64,000 bases of DNA from Thozetella sp. PMI_491 (lineage: Eukaryota; Ascomycota; Sordariomycetes; Chaetosphaeriales; Chaetosphaeriaceae): assembly GCA_021432635.1 (NCBI GenBank), contig MU270094.1:1-64000 (forward strand), given 5' to 3'. Made by a program: the position numbers and the translations under genes. This document shows positions 1-11,174 of this stretch, piece after piece. Within the stretch, counting starts at the first letter, position 1. Every line of letters starts with the position of its first letter. The notes under the pieces are model-generated. The model saw only the letters and a program-made list of their open reading frames with translations, had not been told where the DNA came from and made no database searches.

Positions 1-44
1 TCCGTATCCTCGCATGTCCGGGTCCCCTGCTAACAAAGCCGTAG

Positions 45-1083
45 ACATCGCACCTCAACAACTTTGTCACCAAGCTCGGCATGTACAACCTGCCGGTAGG
101 CGCGGCTAACTACATTCCACCCAGCCTTTTCCCGGCGCTTGCCGCCGAAGTCATCAAGCAGTGCGACGAGGTCGACCACGTGAAGGACGGCATTGTCAGC
201 ACCCTGGACGTGTGCCAGTTCGACTTCTCCAAGATCCGGTGCGGCAACGCCGGCGTCAACGCCTCCGCCTGCCTCACGGACAAGCAGATTCAGACGGCCA
301 AGAACATCTACAGCGACGACTACGCGGCGAACGGCACGCTCCTCGCCAACAGCTACTCTCTCAGCTCCGAGATGCAGTGGACGGTGGAGATCGGCGGGAC
401 GGAGCCGTCGCCCTTCGGCGTCGGCTACCAGCGCTTCTTTGTCCTCAACGACCCGAACTGGGACTGGCACAACTACAACGACAGCCTGATCGACCTGGCC
501 GTGCGGACGGACCCGGGAGAATCCACCGCCGACAAGTACGACATCTCGGCGTTCAAGAACCGCGGCGGCAAGGTCTTCATGTACCACGGCATCGCGGACG
601 CCGTCGTGCCGCCGCGCGGCTCGTTGTTGTATTACAACCGGACCATCGACACGTTTGGCGGCCTGGACCCCACCAAGGAGTTCTTCCGGATGTTCCTGAT
701 TCCGGGGATGCAGCACTGCTGGACGACGGTGGTGGATGCCCCGTGGCATATTGCCGGCGCCTTCCAGTCCGGCTTCCTGGGCACCGATGTCTGGTCGGTG
801 CCGGGGTTCAAGGACAAGAACCACGACTCCCTCATGGCGCTCATGGACTGGGTGGAGCAGGGCAACGCGGTGAGTATTTTATGATCGCCAAACCTCTCGG
901 ATCACCATCACTGACAGGGATGCCTCTACGTAGGTGGACTCGATCATTGCGACGACGTGGAGAAACCCGGGAAATGCTAGCAGTGGTGTCTTGCGGCAGC
1001 GGCCGCTGTGCCCTTGGCCACAGACGGCGGTTTATAATAATGTCGGCAACGTAAATAGCGCGAGTAGCTGGAGCTGCCAGTGA
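45..1083 (+). CDS. Tannase/feruloyl esterase family protein, 3' part
   Basis: Secreted alpha/beta-hydrolase of the fungal tannase/feruloyl esterase family, which hydrolyses ester bonds of gallate or hydroxycinnamates in plant material. Exons 45-869 and 934-1083 (intron 870-933, phase 0). The N-terminal half lies outside the window: bases 1-44 look like the end of an intron (branch-like CTAAC at 30-34, TAG acceptor at 42-44). About 324 C-terminal residues are visible. They include the Asp of the triad in the GIADAVVPP segment and the catalytic His in GMQHCW, the Asp and His-Cys parts of the family's CS-D-HC motif. The end (SSGVLRQRPLCPWPQTAVY, then a Trp-Ser-Cys terminus) is typical of the family. 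The catalytic Ser is upstream of the window. Family is near certain; substrate (tannin or feruloyl) cannot be told. Confidence 0.93.
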
Positions 1084-2522
1084 GGAGAGGTGGCCCTTCG
1101 CGCTTCTACCTTGTGAGCAACGCTTACTGCGGCTATCACGAGCTGGAATAAAAAAAAATTGTGTGCACAAACGTGCCCCTCTTTTCGCGAGAAAGCAATA
1201 TTTGAATGTTGATTCAACATCCCTGAGTCTCTCCCTGGCTGGTGTCTCAAGCAAAGTGTCGGGTAAGCGAACTAAGCACAGCTGAATTATAATGGTGGTA
1301 GTTTGCCGCTCCTGCTGTGAGCAGTCTCAGTTTAGCAAAGTTTCATGTAACGTGCACATGATTTTCAAGGCTTGCTCCCTTGCATTCTGTAGGTCTCTAC
1401 GAGCCCTAAACAACAGCAGTTGTGTTACATGGTACTTCGAATTCCAACCCAAGGTGTTCGGGCAAACTCTGCCTTTTGCTAGCTTGAGACAGCGAGTCGA
1501 CAGGGGAGGAGCGAATCCCTTGCATCAGAACCCAAGGATATGGGTCGTAACCTACAGGGAGGAAGTCGGGAAAGTTTAAAGTCCAATCAGGAGCGAGGTC
1601 CCTGTTCTAAGAGGACCCCTTGCACATATCGCCCTTGGCAAGAACAGGAAACAGGGATGACTTCCCCCACAAGGGTCTGGTCGAGAGGTATAAGTAGTCG
1701 GATGGCAAGAGTCCTCCTTATGAACTTGATCTTTCGTAACTGCAAAGGAGAGATATGAGAAAACCCAGAAAGAAGAAAACATGCTCGCTCGCTGACCCTG
1801 TTCGCGGTGGCTCTACCTCGTGTTTACTGTACTTTTCCGTCCGATGTCCTCCCCAATGAACAGCAGGGTTGTTAAGACGCTTCCGACAGGGCGGGTCCCC
1901 CCATGCGGCCGACCCCACCAAAAAATATTTTCAAAGAAATATCGAACCATACAACGTGAGCACGGTATCGAGACTCTCCACCTGTGCAGATGTCAAGACT
2001 CGTGCGTCTGCTAGGGCAGCTGCAGCCTGCCGTACGCACGAAGACCTTGGGCTGCATGTAGCTCGTCGTCACGCCAACCAACCCACACGCACCCTCTGGC
2101 TGGGACGCTAGTCTCGTCCCGTACGCGCCGTTCCCCCGAGACATGCGCTTTAGCAGCCGACTTGCTAGCCAGGAACCGGCTAGGCGCTGTTGAAACCGCC
2201 CGGGGCGCACCCTGTCCGCTCCTCTACAGCTTTGATCGGCCACTCCTCAGGCAATTGATGGATTGCACCGCCCGGGCTCACAAAGAAAAACCGCCGCAAA
2301 TGTCAGGGGCTTCAACACTGTTTGCGATGAGTGGGGTCTACCTTTTTGCTATCAGCTGGTGGGGGCGCCGATAACGGCTAGATCCGGTCCCTCTGTTTCA
2401 TACCTAGCTTCTCTCCCTATCTGCCGATAGCTCTCGGAGCTGTGACACTTTCATCACCCAAATTAAAAAAAAAAAAAATCTTGTTCTGCCCGTAATACTA
2501 GACATTTCTCAACGCCTGCATC
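1084..2522. other. Intergenic, no gene seen
   Basis: About 1.4 kb between the esterase and the Sfh5-type gene. Only short frames without recognisable similarity on either strand. The last part holds an A-run (2465-2478) and presumably the promoter and 5' leader of the downstream gene. Confidence 0.6.
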
Positions 2523-3846
2523 ATGGGAGAAACCGACACAAAGCCGGCCGCTGCCGCCCCTGCTGAGGAGGTCAAGGCCCCCGATGCCACCAAGCCCGAG
2601 GCCGAAACCGAGGCTATCGCCGCTGTCCCCGAGGCACCTGCTGCCCCCGAGGCCGCCCCTGCGCCTGCCGTGACCGAAGCTGCCGCCCCCGCCGAGGAAA
2701 CGAAGGCGGAAGAGACAAAGGCCGAGGAGCCCGCCGCTGCGGCACCCAAGGCTGAGGAGGTCGCGACAGAAGTGCCCAAGGCTGAGGAAGCCAAGGCCGC
2801 CGAGGAACCCAAGCCCGAGGCGCCTAAGGAGGAAGTCAAGGAGAAGCCCAAGAAGGAGGTCAAGCTCGAGGCGCCTCCCCCCAAGCCCACGCCCATGTCC
2901 AAACTCTGGGACGCCGCCAAGGCCCACGGCCACCCCGAGGTCTGGGGCGTCACGCTCGAGGACCCCGAGGACCACATCCCGACCCGCATCGTGCTGCAGA
3001 AGTACCTGAACGCCAATGACGGCGACTTCACTCTGGCCCACGAGCAGCTAATCAAGACGCTCGACTGGCGCCGCGAGACCAAGCCTCTGGAGCTGATCAA
3101 GAAGTCCTACAACAAGACCAAGTTCGAGGCCCTGGGCTACGTCACCAGCTACACGGCCGAGGGCGCCGCCGCGGGCGACCCAGAGATCAAAGAGACCTTC
3201 ACCTGGAATGTCTACGGCAACACGAAGTCGATTGACGAGACATTCGGCGACCTGTCAGAGTGAGTAACTGCATCGCGAGCGGCCTCCCGCACGTGGATAG
3301 GCTGAAGACTAACAAGGCGCACAGGTTCCTCGAGTGGCGCACCGCGCTCATGGAGCTCGCCCTCCAAGACCTGTCGATCGCCACTGCCACCAAGCCCATC
3401 ACGGCCGAGAACGACCCGTACAAGATCTACCAGGTGCATGACTACAAGAGTACGTTGGGTCCCGACGGCGCCCGCAACGGCGCCTGTGTGCGGCCAGATA
3501 TGCTGACGCAGTGATGTTCCTAGACGTTTCGTTCCTGCGCCAGAGCGCCTCGGTCAAGGCGGCGAGCAAGGAGACGATCAGGGTTTTCGCCCAGAACTAC
3601 CCCGAGCTGCTCAAGGAGAAGTTTTTCGTCAACGTGCCGGCCATCATGGGCTTCATCTACACCTTTGTCAAGCTGATCGTGGCTCCCAAGACGGCCAAGA
3701 AGTTCCACCCCATGGCCAACGGCGGCGACCTCGCCAAGGAGTTCGGCGCGAGCAAGATCAAGGACCTGGCCGAGAAGCTGCCGAGCGAGTACGGCGGCAA
3801 GGGCGGCGAGCTGCAGACCCAGGGCACCGGCCCGCAGCTCGAGTAG
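2523..3846 (+). CDS. sfh5: Sfh5-type phosphatidylinositol transfer protein (CRAL-TRIO)
   Basis: Sec14-like lipid transfer protein that moves phosphatidylinositol (and in yeast Sfh5, haem) between membranes at ER-plasma membrane contacts. Exons 2523-3259, 3325-3449, 3524-3846; 394 aa. Residues 1-120 are a low-complexity Ala/Glu/Pro/Lys tail. From about residue 125 (PMSKLWDAAKAHGHPEVWGV) the Sec14 N-terminal helical region begins, followed by the CRAL-TRIO lobe (TWNVYGNTKSIDETFGDLSE, then FLEWRTALMELALQDLS). The segment KEKFFVNVPAIMGFIYTFVK is the gate-helix region typical of Sec14 folds. Both introns have GT...AG ends and keep the frame (GA|G and A|AC). The acidic N-terminal extension is usual in filamentous-fungal Sfh5. 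The ATG at 2523 is the first in frame after an A-run leader. Family is confident; the haem/PI role is by homology. Confidence 0.93.
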
Positions 3847-4467
3847 GAGTAGAGATGGGGAGGCTCTCCTCGACTAGGACGTGATTGATCGCGATGATGT
3901 CGGTGGTATCTGCGCTGCTTTGTTCCCAACCCTCTGGCTCAGGGCTATAGGGTTTCTTATTCCCCCACATCGATTCCCCCTCTTGCTGCATTATTCCGTA
4001 CTTAATAAAGTTAGACCGAGCGGCACCGGTGTGCCTATAATCAGATACACCAGAAGAAAACGCTGCGCATTGCCGCTGCCGAGAATAAATGTGGCCTCCT
4101 GATCGCGTTCATCGTGTGCTCTGGACCCCTGCCTCGTATCTCCGACTCGCACCGTCGCCCGGCGCTGAATGCCGTGATGACAAGTCGAGCCCTGTACGTC
4201 AGATGGGACATGACTATGCTCTACAGCACTAGCGCCGCACTTACAAACCCTCCACTCCGTCCAAATCCACTTCGGTTTCCAGATTGGGTATCCGAAGTAG
4301 CACGAACAACATTGGCTGCGTAACTTAGTAATTCGACCCGATTCGCCCCGGGCTCAGCTTATAGTTGCCAACCTTTATAAGGATCGCACCTCATCCCCGA
4401 GCCGGCGGCAACTTTTCATCTAACAGCGTGGTCCTGCCCAGCCTGAGCAACGCGTGTGAGCCTCGCA
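3847..4467. other. Intergenic, promoter of the MDR gene
   Basis: Holds the 3' end of the Sfh5-type gene and the promoter of the next gene. A TATA-like stretch (CCTTTATAAGG, about 4371-4381) sits roughly 90 nt before the ATG at 4468. Nothing else seen. Confidence 0.5.
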
Positions 4468-5418
4468 ATGAAAGCCGTCCAGATTCTTGGGCCCAAGGGC
4501 TCTCACCAGATCGTCCTCAGTTTATCCCTCCCCAAGCCAGAAGTAGCAAATGACGAGATTCTCATTAGAGTCCATGCAGCGGGACTCACGGCCGACGAGG
4601 TCGGCTGGCCGGAGGTTTACAACACCCCCTCCCGGATTCCCGGCCACGACATCTCAGGCGTGGTAGAGCAGCTCGGCCCTAGCTATCGCGGCCCGCTCTC
4701 CGTGGGCGATGCCGTGTTCTCCATGCTGCATGCCGACCGGGGTCAGGGCCAGGCCGACTACGTCGTCGCGCTGCCCGGCGAGGCGGTGCGCAAGCCCGCC
4801 CGCTTGTCGCATCCAGAAGCGGCCGCCCTTCCGATCCCCGTCCTGACGGCCTGGGAAGCGCTCTTCAAGCGGATGAAGGTGCAACGCGGGGGCAAGATTC
4901 TCGTGACTGGCGCCTCGGGGGCCGTCGGCGCGATGCTCGTGCAGCTAGCAAAGCAGCTCCTCGACATCGAGGTGGTCGCGCTAGCCTCTGCAAAGAACCA
5001 CGCGTACCTTCGAGAGCTCGGGGCCAGCCAGACAGTCGACTATGCGACGCCGGACTGGGAGGCGTCCGTCCATGATGTGGACGCGGTGCTCGACACAGTG
5101 GGGGATGTGGTCCTGGCCAAAACCTGGGCCACCGTGAAGCCCCGAGGCACCATCATCACAGTGGCCGACCCGGCCCCGTCGTGGGCGTTCGGCCCGGGAG
5201 AGCCGGAGGAGCTGGCGGCACACCCGGAGGTGCAGTATGGATACTTTATCGTGGCGCCCGACAGCGAGGCGCTGGAGCAGATCGCCGCGCGCATCGACGA
5301 CGGAACGCTGAAGCCACTGCCCGTCACCGAGTTTCCGGTGGAGCAAGCGGTGGAAGCGTGGGAGTTTGCAGGGCGCAGGAGTCGGAGCGGCAAAGTTGTG
5401 ATCAAATTCATGGATTAG
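4468..5418 (+). CDS. NADP-dependent zinc-free MDR oxidoreductase (quinone oxidoreductase-like)
   Basis: Single-exon 316-aa medium-chain reductase of the quinone oxidoreductase/enoyl reductase branch, which transfers hydride from NADPH to an activated C=C or quinone. The GroES-like N-terminal half contains the IPGHDISGVV segment. The Rossmann half has the nucleotide-binding stretch VTGASGAVGAMLVQLAK (about residues 148-164), followed by VDAVLDTVG and the C-terminal SGKVVIKF. No cysteine/histidine zinc ligands or structural-zinc lobe are present, so it is not a classical alcohol dehydrogenase. The frame is open from 4456, but only the ATG at 4468 is a standard start (MKAVQILGPKG), matching the family's usual beginning. 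Substrate unknown. Confidence 0.88.
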   Translation: MKAVQILGPKGSHQIVLSLSLPKPEVANDEILIRVHAAGLTADEVGWPEVYNTPSRIPGHDISGVVEQLGPSYRGPLSVGDAVFSMLHADRGQGQADYVVALPGEAVRKPARLSHPEAAALPIPVLTAWEALFKRMKVQRGGKILVTGASGAVGAMLVQLAKQLLDIEVVALASAKNHAYLRELGASQTVDYATPDWEASVHDVDAVLDTVGDVVLAKTWATVKPRGTIITVADPAPSWAFGPGEPEELAAHPEVQYGYFIVAPDSEALEQIAARIDDGTLKPLPVTEFPVEQAVEAWEFAGRRSRSGKVVIKFMD

Positions 5419-6191
5419 GGTGGCCTCGCGTTGAGGAAACTCGTGGTAGAGACTGGTGGTGTCATCTGTGCTGTGACGGTAAACCGTCTGTATATACAAA
5501 AGCTCCCTGCATCATCATATCCAAGGCATTGTCTCTCTACGATTGTTGTTTATGGGAGGCAGGTTTGTTTACTTCGTCGTACCCTCCCCCTTTTTCACCG
5601 CCTTTCTTCTTGTACATGGCTAAAACTACGAGGTAGTTGCCAACCTCTAATGTTAAGCCCTGTATAGATTCGGATGATTAGGTATCTAACAAATATAGAG
5701 ACAAACGTGGCAACGCAATGCATCAATAGCACCCGTCATGTAAGGTATGTCTGGTGCATCCTTTCTCTCTCCGCCGCAACCTGCATTTCTCACCCTACAG
5801 TCTGGCGCAATCTGTAGTACCTAAGTTATGCCGGAAATCTTCATGATGCTGGCAGCGGCATCGCGCGCGAAGGGTCCCGCAGCGGCGCCGGCATCCGGCA
5901 CCGGTGAGCAAGTTTGAGCAAGTCTTGGCGCCTCGAATTCGAGTTGGTGAGTATTAACCGGCGCGCCATTCCAAATGGCTGCATCTTGATTCGCTCTCCA
6001 TGGCTTTGATTCAATAGAGGTCTACTCCATACTATGTCTCATGGCAAGGATGAGGTGGGAGAGGGCGGGGACAAGGCGAGTTACCCAGTGCGGTACTTTA
6101 ACTCTGGCCATGCGGCATAGAAAGACAGGAATTTCACTTATGCTTCCAATTCTAATCGTCCTATTACCCCAAGCGGCCCAAGCTTTCCAAG
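5419..6191. other. Intergenic, no gene seen
   Basis: About 0.8 kb, AT-richer around 5640-5830. No frame with recognisable similarity. Holds the 3' end of the MDR gene and the leader of the ferric-reductase-like gene. Confidence 0.5.
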
Positions 6192-8084
6192 ATGTCTATG
6201 TCGATGGGCTCGATGCCCGTGGAGCCCTGGTTCGCGGCGCTCCCGCTCGACGACCCGCGCTGCAACAACGACAGCTGTGATGCTTTTCTCGCGGGGCACA
6301 CGGCCTCCCAGGCCGAGATTAGCTGGGCATCGCAGTTTCTATACGGATGGTGGCTAACATGGGGGTTCTCGATTGTCATCTTTCTATTTTCTTTGGTATA
6401 CGCGTTCCATCTGCTCCAGGCACAGCGGCACCCGGCCGAAAAGGAGAGCGGGTCGCCGACAGCGCTGGACAAAGGGGTTGCAGCTGTGAGGCGGCTAACG
6501 TATTTGAGAAAGAGAGGAAAGATTGCCGAGTTTCTCAGCTTACCGTCGCTGGGGGTGGCCGCATTGTTCTTGCTCTTCTTCGCGGGGTCGACCATCATGG
6601 CGTTCGCTCAGCATCCCTACTACCGCGGGAGACGCGGCTTCGGAAGTCCGCCGTTGGCGGTTAGAACCGGTCTCATGGCCTTCGCGCTGTATCCCCTGGA
6701 GATAGCCCTAGCCGGCAAGGTGAGCAAGAACGTGGCCCTCCTTGGGAACAGGAGCTCACAGTATGCCAGGTGAACTTGGTTACCTGGATCACCGGCGTCG
6801 GCCATGAGAAGCTCAACGTCTTTCATCGTTGGACCGGCTGGCTCCTCCTGTTCCTGAGCGTCGTCCACACGGTTCCATTCATCGTCCAGCCTCTCCAAGA
6901 AGGCGGACCCGCGGCGCTGTACGCGAAGTATTACAAGCCCGGCAGCCTCGAGTTCTCCGGCACCCCACCTCTGGGCATGCTCTTCGGGCTTGTGCTCCTC
7001 TCGCTGCCACCAATACGCCGGGCGGCGTACGAAGCTTTCGTGCACGCGCACTGGGCCTTGGCCATCGTCTTCCTGGGCCTTTCCCTTTTGGCACGCCATG
7101 CAGGAGGGCGATTCGTGGAACTACCTGTGGGCGACCACGGCCATCTGGGCGCTTTCCATTGCTGTCCGCATGTTCTCCAAGATGTCGCTGTTCAACCCCT
7201 CGGGGGCCATGTTCGGCCAGGGCCGAGGCGTGCTGACCACGCTGCCCGGGAACATGATCCGCCTTGAGGTCGACATCGCAGGTGTCTGGAAGTGGGAGCC
7301 GGGGCAGCACTTCTTTCTGCGCTTCGCAACGCTGCGGCCGCTCGACAACCACCCGTTCACGGCGTGCAACCTCGCACCGAAGAAGCGCGTGGACGACCGC
7401 GACACAAAGATGGTGTTCCTCGTGCGGCCGTATAACGGGGTCACGAAGCTGATTGGGCAACTGGCCGAGGCGGGCGAAACGGTTGGCGTATCTGTGGATG
7501 GGGCATACGGGACAAAGCTCCGTCCTCGGCCAGCGTCCAGGTACACGACAGCAATATTCGTAGCCGGTGGAGGCGGCATCTCCGGCTTGCTCCCGTGGCT
7601 TCACCACTTCTCGGATATGCTGGCAGAGGGCACTACCACCATCCGTAGTATCGTACTCGTATGGGCCATGCGGTCCAAAGAGTGTGCAAACTGGGTCGAG
7701 GACGAGCTCGAGGCGATCCAGGACCGAGCGCAACCTGGGCAGGTCAGCTACGAGATTTGGATAACGGACCAGGTGGCTACCGTCCAAGCAGGTTCGCACG
7801 GCAGCGTAGAAGCATCGAGCAAGGACAAGGAGATCGGCAGGGCAAGTGGAAGCCAAAGTCCCGCGCCGTCGCTGCTTGCCAATGCTAGAGTGGGAGCCCG
7901 ACCGAAGCTCGGCGACCTGATTCCCTCGCTCATTGGCAGCAAATCCGGCCGGACCATCGTGCTGGGGTGCGGGCCCGAGAGCCTCAAGATTGACCTGAGC
8001 AACGCGATCGCGGTGGCACAGGGCAAGGTATTGAGTGGCGAGGTTCCAGAAATCCGGCTACACACGGAGACGTTTGGTTGGTAG
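6192..8084 (+). CDS. Ferric-reductase-like transmembrane flavocytochrome, frameshifted
   Basis: Family member of plasma-membrane FRE/NOX flavocytochromes, which move electrons from NADPH through FAD and two haems to iron or oxygen. Exons 6192-6719 and 6770-8084 (intron 6720-6769, ALAGK|VNLVTW). Several membrane helices come first. Haem-ligand histidines lie in HRWTGWLLLFLSVVHT and in the VHAHW / FWHAM helix. Then come the FAD motif HPFTACN, the NADPH loop VAGGGGIS and the C-terminal LGCGPES. The coding length (1843 nt) is one base too long: frame 2 holds until the GGC-CTT at about 7076-7081, and the reading continues in frame 0 from TTT-TGG-CAC at 7086. This is a one-base insertion in or next to the CCC run 7083-7085. 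It is either a real lesion (recent pseudogene) or a base-call error. No intron of plausible size repairs it. Confidence 0.85.
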
Positions 8085-10601
8085 AAGCTCACGCACTCAA
8101 TATCAGCGCGTTAAGGGGTCCAAGCTTGGCGATTATGCCTATGACGTAATTGTGTTTTGGCCATCCCCAGGCCCTCGCACGGTTCCCAAGTCAACGTCCC
8201 TAATTCTGCATCAGGCCAACCCTGGCCCTAAGCAGCCTTTATCCAAGCATAACATCGGTGGAACAAGCAGTTGCCACGCACCAGACGACGAAACATCCAA
8301 GGGCCATCCTTTCCCCCGCACTTGCAAGCTCTACCCTGCCGATAGGGGTCCGTCCGAAGAGCTGCAAACTTGTTTGTTCGCATCGGCTGGGGCCTCGTAG
8401 GCACTGCGAAACAGGGCGCCGAGATTTAGTGCAATGCAGAATCAGGGTCTACACTGGGGAGTGCTTGCTGCCCGAGGTACGGTACCTCGGATCACGCCAC
8501 GAGGGACGAGGCTGCAGTGTGGACCACTACACCGTGAGGAGCCGGGCCGTTCGCTGTCAAATAGAAGGATGAAGGCCCCGCAGCACTCACTAGGCAGCGC
8601 TCTCACCTATACCTGACGGGATGCTTCCTACTGCACATATCCAATATTTAGAAACACTGGACCGACCCACAAAACCTGGGCCTAGGATAGCCTGGACACT
8701 TCGTAGCTCATGTATGGTCCAAAAGAGAGCTAAACACGTTGTCTTTACCCGAGTTGGGCCCGTTGCTTGGGGATAGGACCTCGTCTTGTACGACACAAGG
8801 CGGGGTTCAAGAATTCGCGGCAAAGGGGAGCCTCGTCGGAGAGTGCATCGGCGACCGATTCGATAGGTGGGAAACCTAGTAGGGCTTGTCTGAGGGAATT
8901 ACCGTTAACCAACAGGTGCTTCAACGAGATCCGGGCCCGTGTCCGTGTTGTCCCAGATCTTGTTTGACCGGCTCGCGAGAGAAATATCGGGCGCACTCGC
9001 TTTTGGCCTCGGGGCGTACATGGCGCACCGAGAGTGACCCACAAGTGCCCATAGATGGTAGATAGGTTCCCCCGGTTGGTAGATGGTGTGCAACGCAGAG
9101 GGTCCCGCGTCTCGAGAGACGGGAACAAGGCCGGAGTTTATCGGCAGGACGTCCCTACTTCAGACCAGGGCAGCCCTAAGCAAGGGACCAATCATATAAC
9201 GTAATTACACGTGTATAGGGGAACTTCTGCACTCCTAACCCCCCACGGCCCTGCTGCAAGTTGTGGCAGCCTCCAAGTATCCCGAGGAGCCGATGTGGGT
9301 AGTCGGGAGTTGTGTGGTTGGGGGCGAGAATGCCATGCCAGAACAGTGCCAACAGTGCTTGCAACGCAAGACAACAAAACAATGCTGGCAGTTGGGGCCG
9401 CGAGGACAGGCAACTCATGCAACTATGGGTGTCGTAGTTGTCGGGAATAGGCGGGGGAAGTGCGGCACATGCAAGAATATCGGTGAGATCGACCGTATTT
9501 CTCCTCAGCTATCGGGCAAAGATGAGCGCAAGGCCCAGTTTATTCCCCCTCCCGTCCGCGACACAACCATGGCAGTTGTGCTCCCGTCTCACCCAAGGAA
9601 GGCTCGGTTCGTATTCCTTCCATCATGAAATGTTAGACAAAACTGGGGCGGTTGTCTGTGACAAGAGTAAGTGGCATCAACGAGGATATGGCTGGGTGCA
9701 CTGTCATGTCAGAGCAGACCGCTCTTCAACCACGACCCAACTCAACCACAGAAACCACAAAAGCAAGCAGGCTGATTGTTCGGCCAACAGACGGTGAAAA
9801 GGCGAAGCAGAACATCAAAGTCGAGTGGTCCCACCTAGTCGAGATAATATCTTCAAGTTTTGTGGGATGCAGTTGCCAATAAAGTAGTTATTTACACAGA
9901 GATGTGAATGGGGTCGTAATGTATAGTGGTCAACGTGTTGCGAGAGGAAAGTTGAATGCTGCGAGGGCGTGACGAGAAATGCAATCCTTAATTCCCTTAA
10001 CGCCAGCTCTGCAATGCGGTCTAGGTATCCATTCGCCAACCCCCAACGGAAGGGGTGTCGACATGCATGTGGTGCGGTCGGTGAGGTGTTGTTCGATCGC
10101 CCGTAAAACCCAATCCGGACCATCCTGCCCGTCACCCATGGTATAAAAGCTTTTTTATCGCATCGCCACTTGGTGAAAACTGCAGCATCAGAAAGGAAGA
10201 ATACACAATAAAAAAAAAAAGGCAAAACTCCTGTTTATACGCCGGTCCCGCGGTTCGCGGATGGTCAAGTCATTCCTCGCAGCTCCGTGAAGTATATGCT
10301 CGTCATGGTTGTGTCGTCTCGTCTTGGTCGTGCGTGGCCAATCCTCCAGGACTTGGCGACGTAGATGCACCGAGTAAAGAAAGGGGTGTTTCCGACACCT
10401 GTGGTATCAAATGTAGTTGGTAACACAACGCGTTCGCCTCCCGCATGACGTCGTTGGTTCTCCTCGTCAGCCTCAACCCCCAGGCTGGTACACTGCCACC
10501 CTTCCGGGCGCAGCCATTGGCGGGAGCGTGCCAAGTCGGTCGACCCTCAGCAGACTCGTGGTCGAATATTCCTTCGCCTCGTCGATCGTGTGGCGACGCC
10601 A
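8085..10601. other. Long intergenic stretch, no gene seen
   Basis: About 2.5 kb with only short frames on both strands and no similarity I can recognise. Contains a TATAAAAGC stretch near 10142 with no gene placed to use it. The right end is the 3' region of the SCOC-type gene. Confidence 0.5.
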
Positions 10602-11174
10602 TCATTTTTTCGGTCTACTGCTAGATGCCGTGATCTTGCTAGTCGTCATGAGATCACCGATGTACTTTTGTAAAAACTTGTTGTTGTTGTCTAGTTTGTC
10701 ATGCTCCTCCTTGACGGCCTCGATGCGGTTGAATATTGTAATCAGGGATTCCTGAAGCGCTTTCGCGTGCCTGTCGGCTGTTAGTGTTGCGAAAAAAAAA
10801 GATTAGGGATAGCGAGGCCGGCGCCGTATCATATGTTGACCGGCTGCCAGCCTTGCTGGCGAAGGGACTGACTTCTTCAGTTCGTCCCTAGCCTCCTTGC
10901 TCAGGGCCTCGATATCCTCGCTCGTTCTCCTGGGACTCATAGCCCTAATGTCGTCCGGATCCAGTTTGATGTTGCCCGGTTCGACGGCGGACGAGTCTCG
11001 GGGTACAATCATAGTGCCGCTGCTCTTGCGACTGGGTAGCCGTGGCCGTATCGGAATCGGGGCTATAATCTGCGGGTCTGAGGTGTGGTCGTTATTCTGA
11101 TCAACCGAAGACGACGAGGAGGAGTCCGATCGCGTCATCGTGGGAGGATGTCTTTCGCTGTGGTTCTCGTCCAT
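10602..11174 (-). CDS. SCOC-type short coiled-coil domain protein
   Basis: Small protein with a C-terminal short coiled coil like animal SCOC, a Golgi/autophagy-linked scaffold. The fungal relatives are conserved but poorly studied. Minus-strand exons 11174-10873 and 10770-10602 (intron 10872-10771, AA|G giving Lys-His at the junction); 156 aa. The N-terminal half is Ser/Pro-rich and likely disordered (PIRPRLPSRKSSGTMIVPR; DPDDIRAMSPRRTSEDIE). The second exon gives the coiled coil: LITIFNRIEAVKEEHDKLD followed by NNNKFLQKYIGDLMTTSKIT. The first-exon frame continues openly past the donor, which would hide the splice. The intron model is supported by the restored coiled-coil register and the GTCAGT/ACAG ends. 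Partner and localisation are inferred only. Confidence 0.87.

Noticed and set aside
4456-4467. Upstream GTG start for the MDR gene
   Set aside because: Fungal nuclear genes start with ATG; the ATG at 4468 matches the family N-terminus.
7050-7103. A 37-nt intron (GTCTTC...GCAG) as an explanation for the frame change in the ferric-reductase-like gene
   Set aside because: Would restore frame, but it is shorter than workable fungal introns, has a poor donor, and would delete the conserved FLGL...FWHAM helix with a haem ligand.
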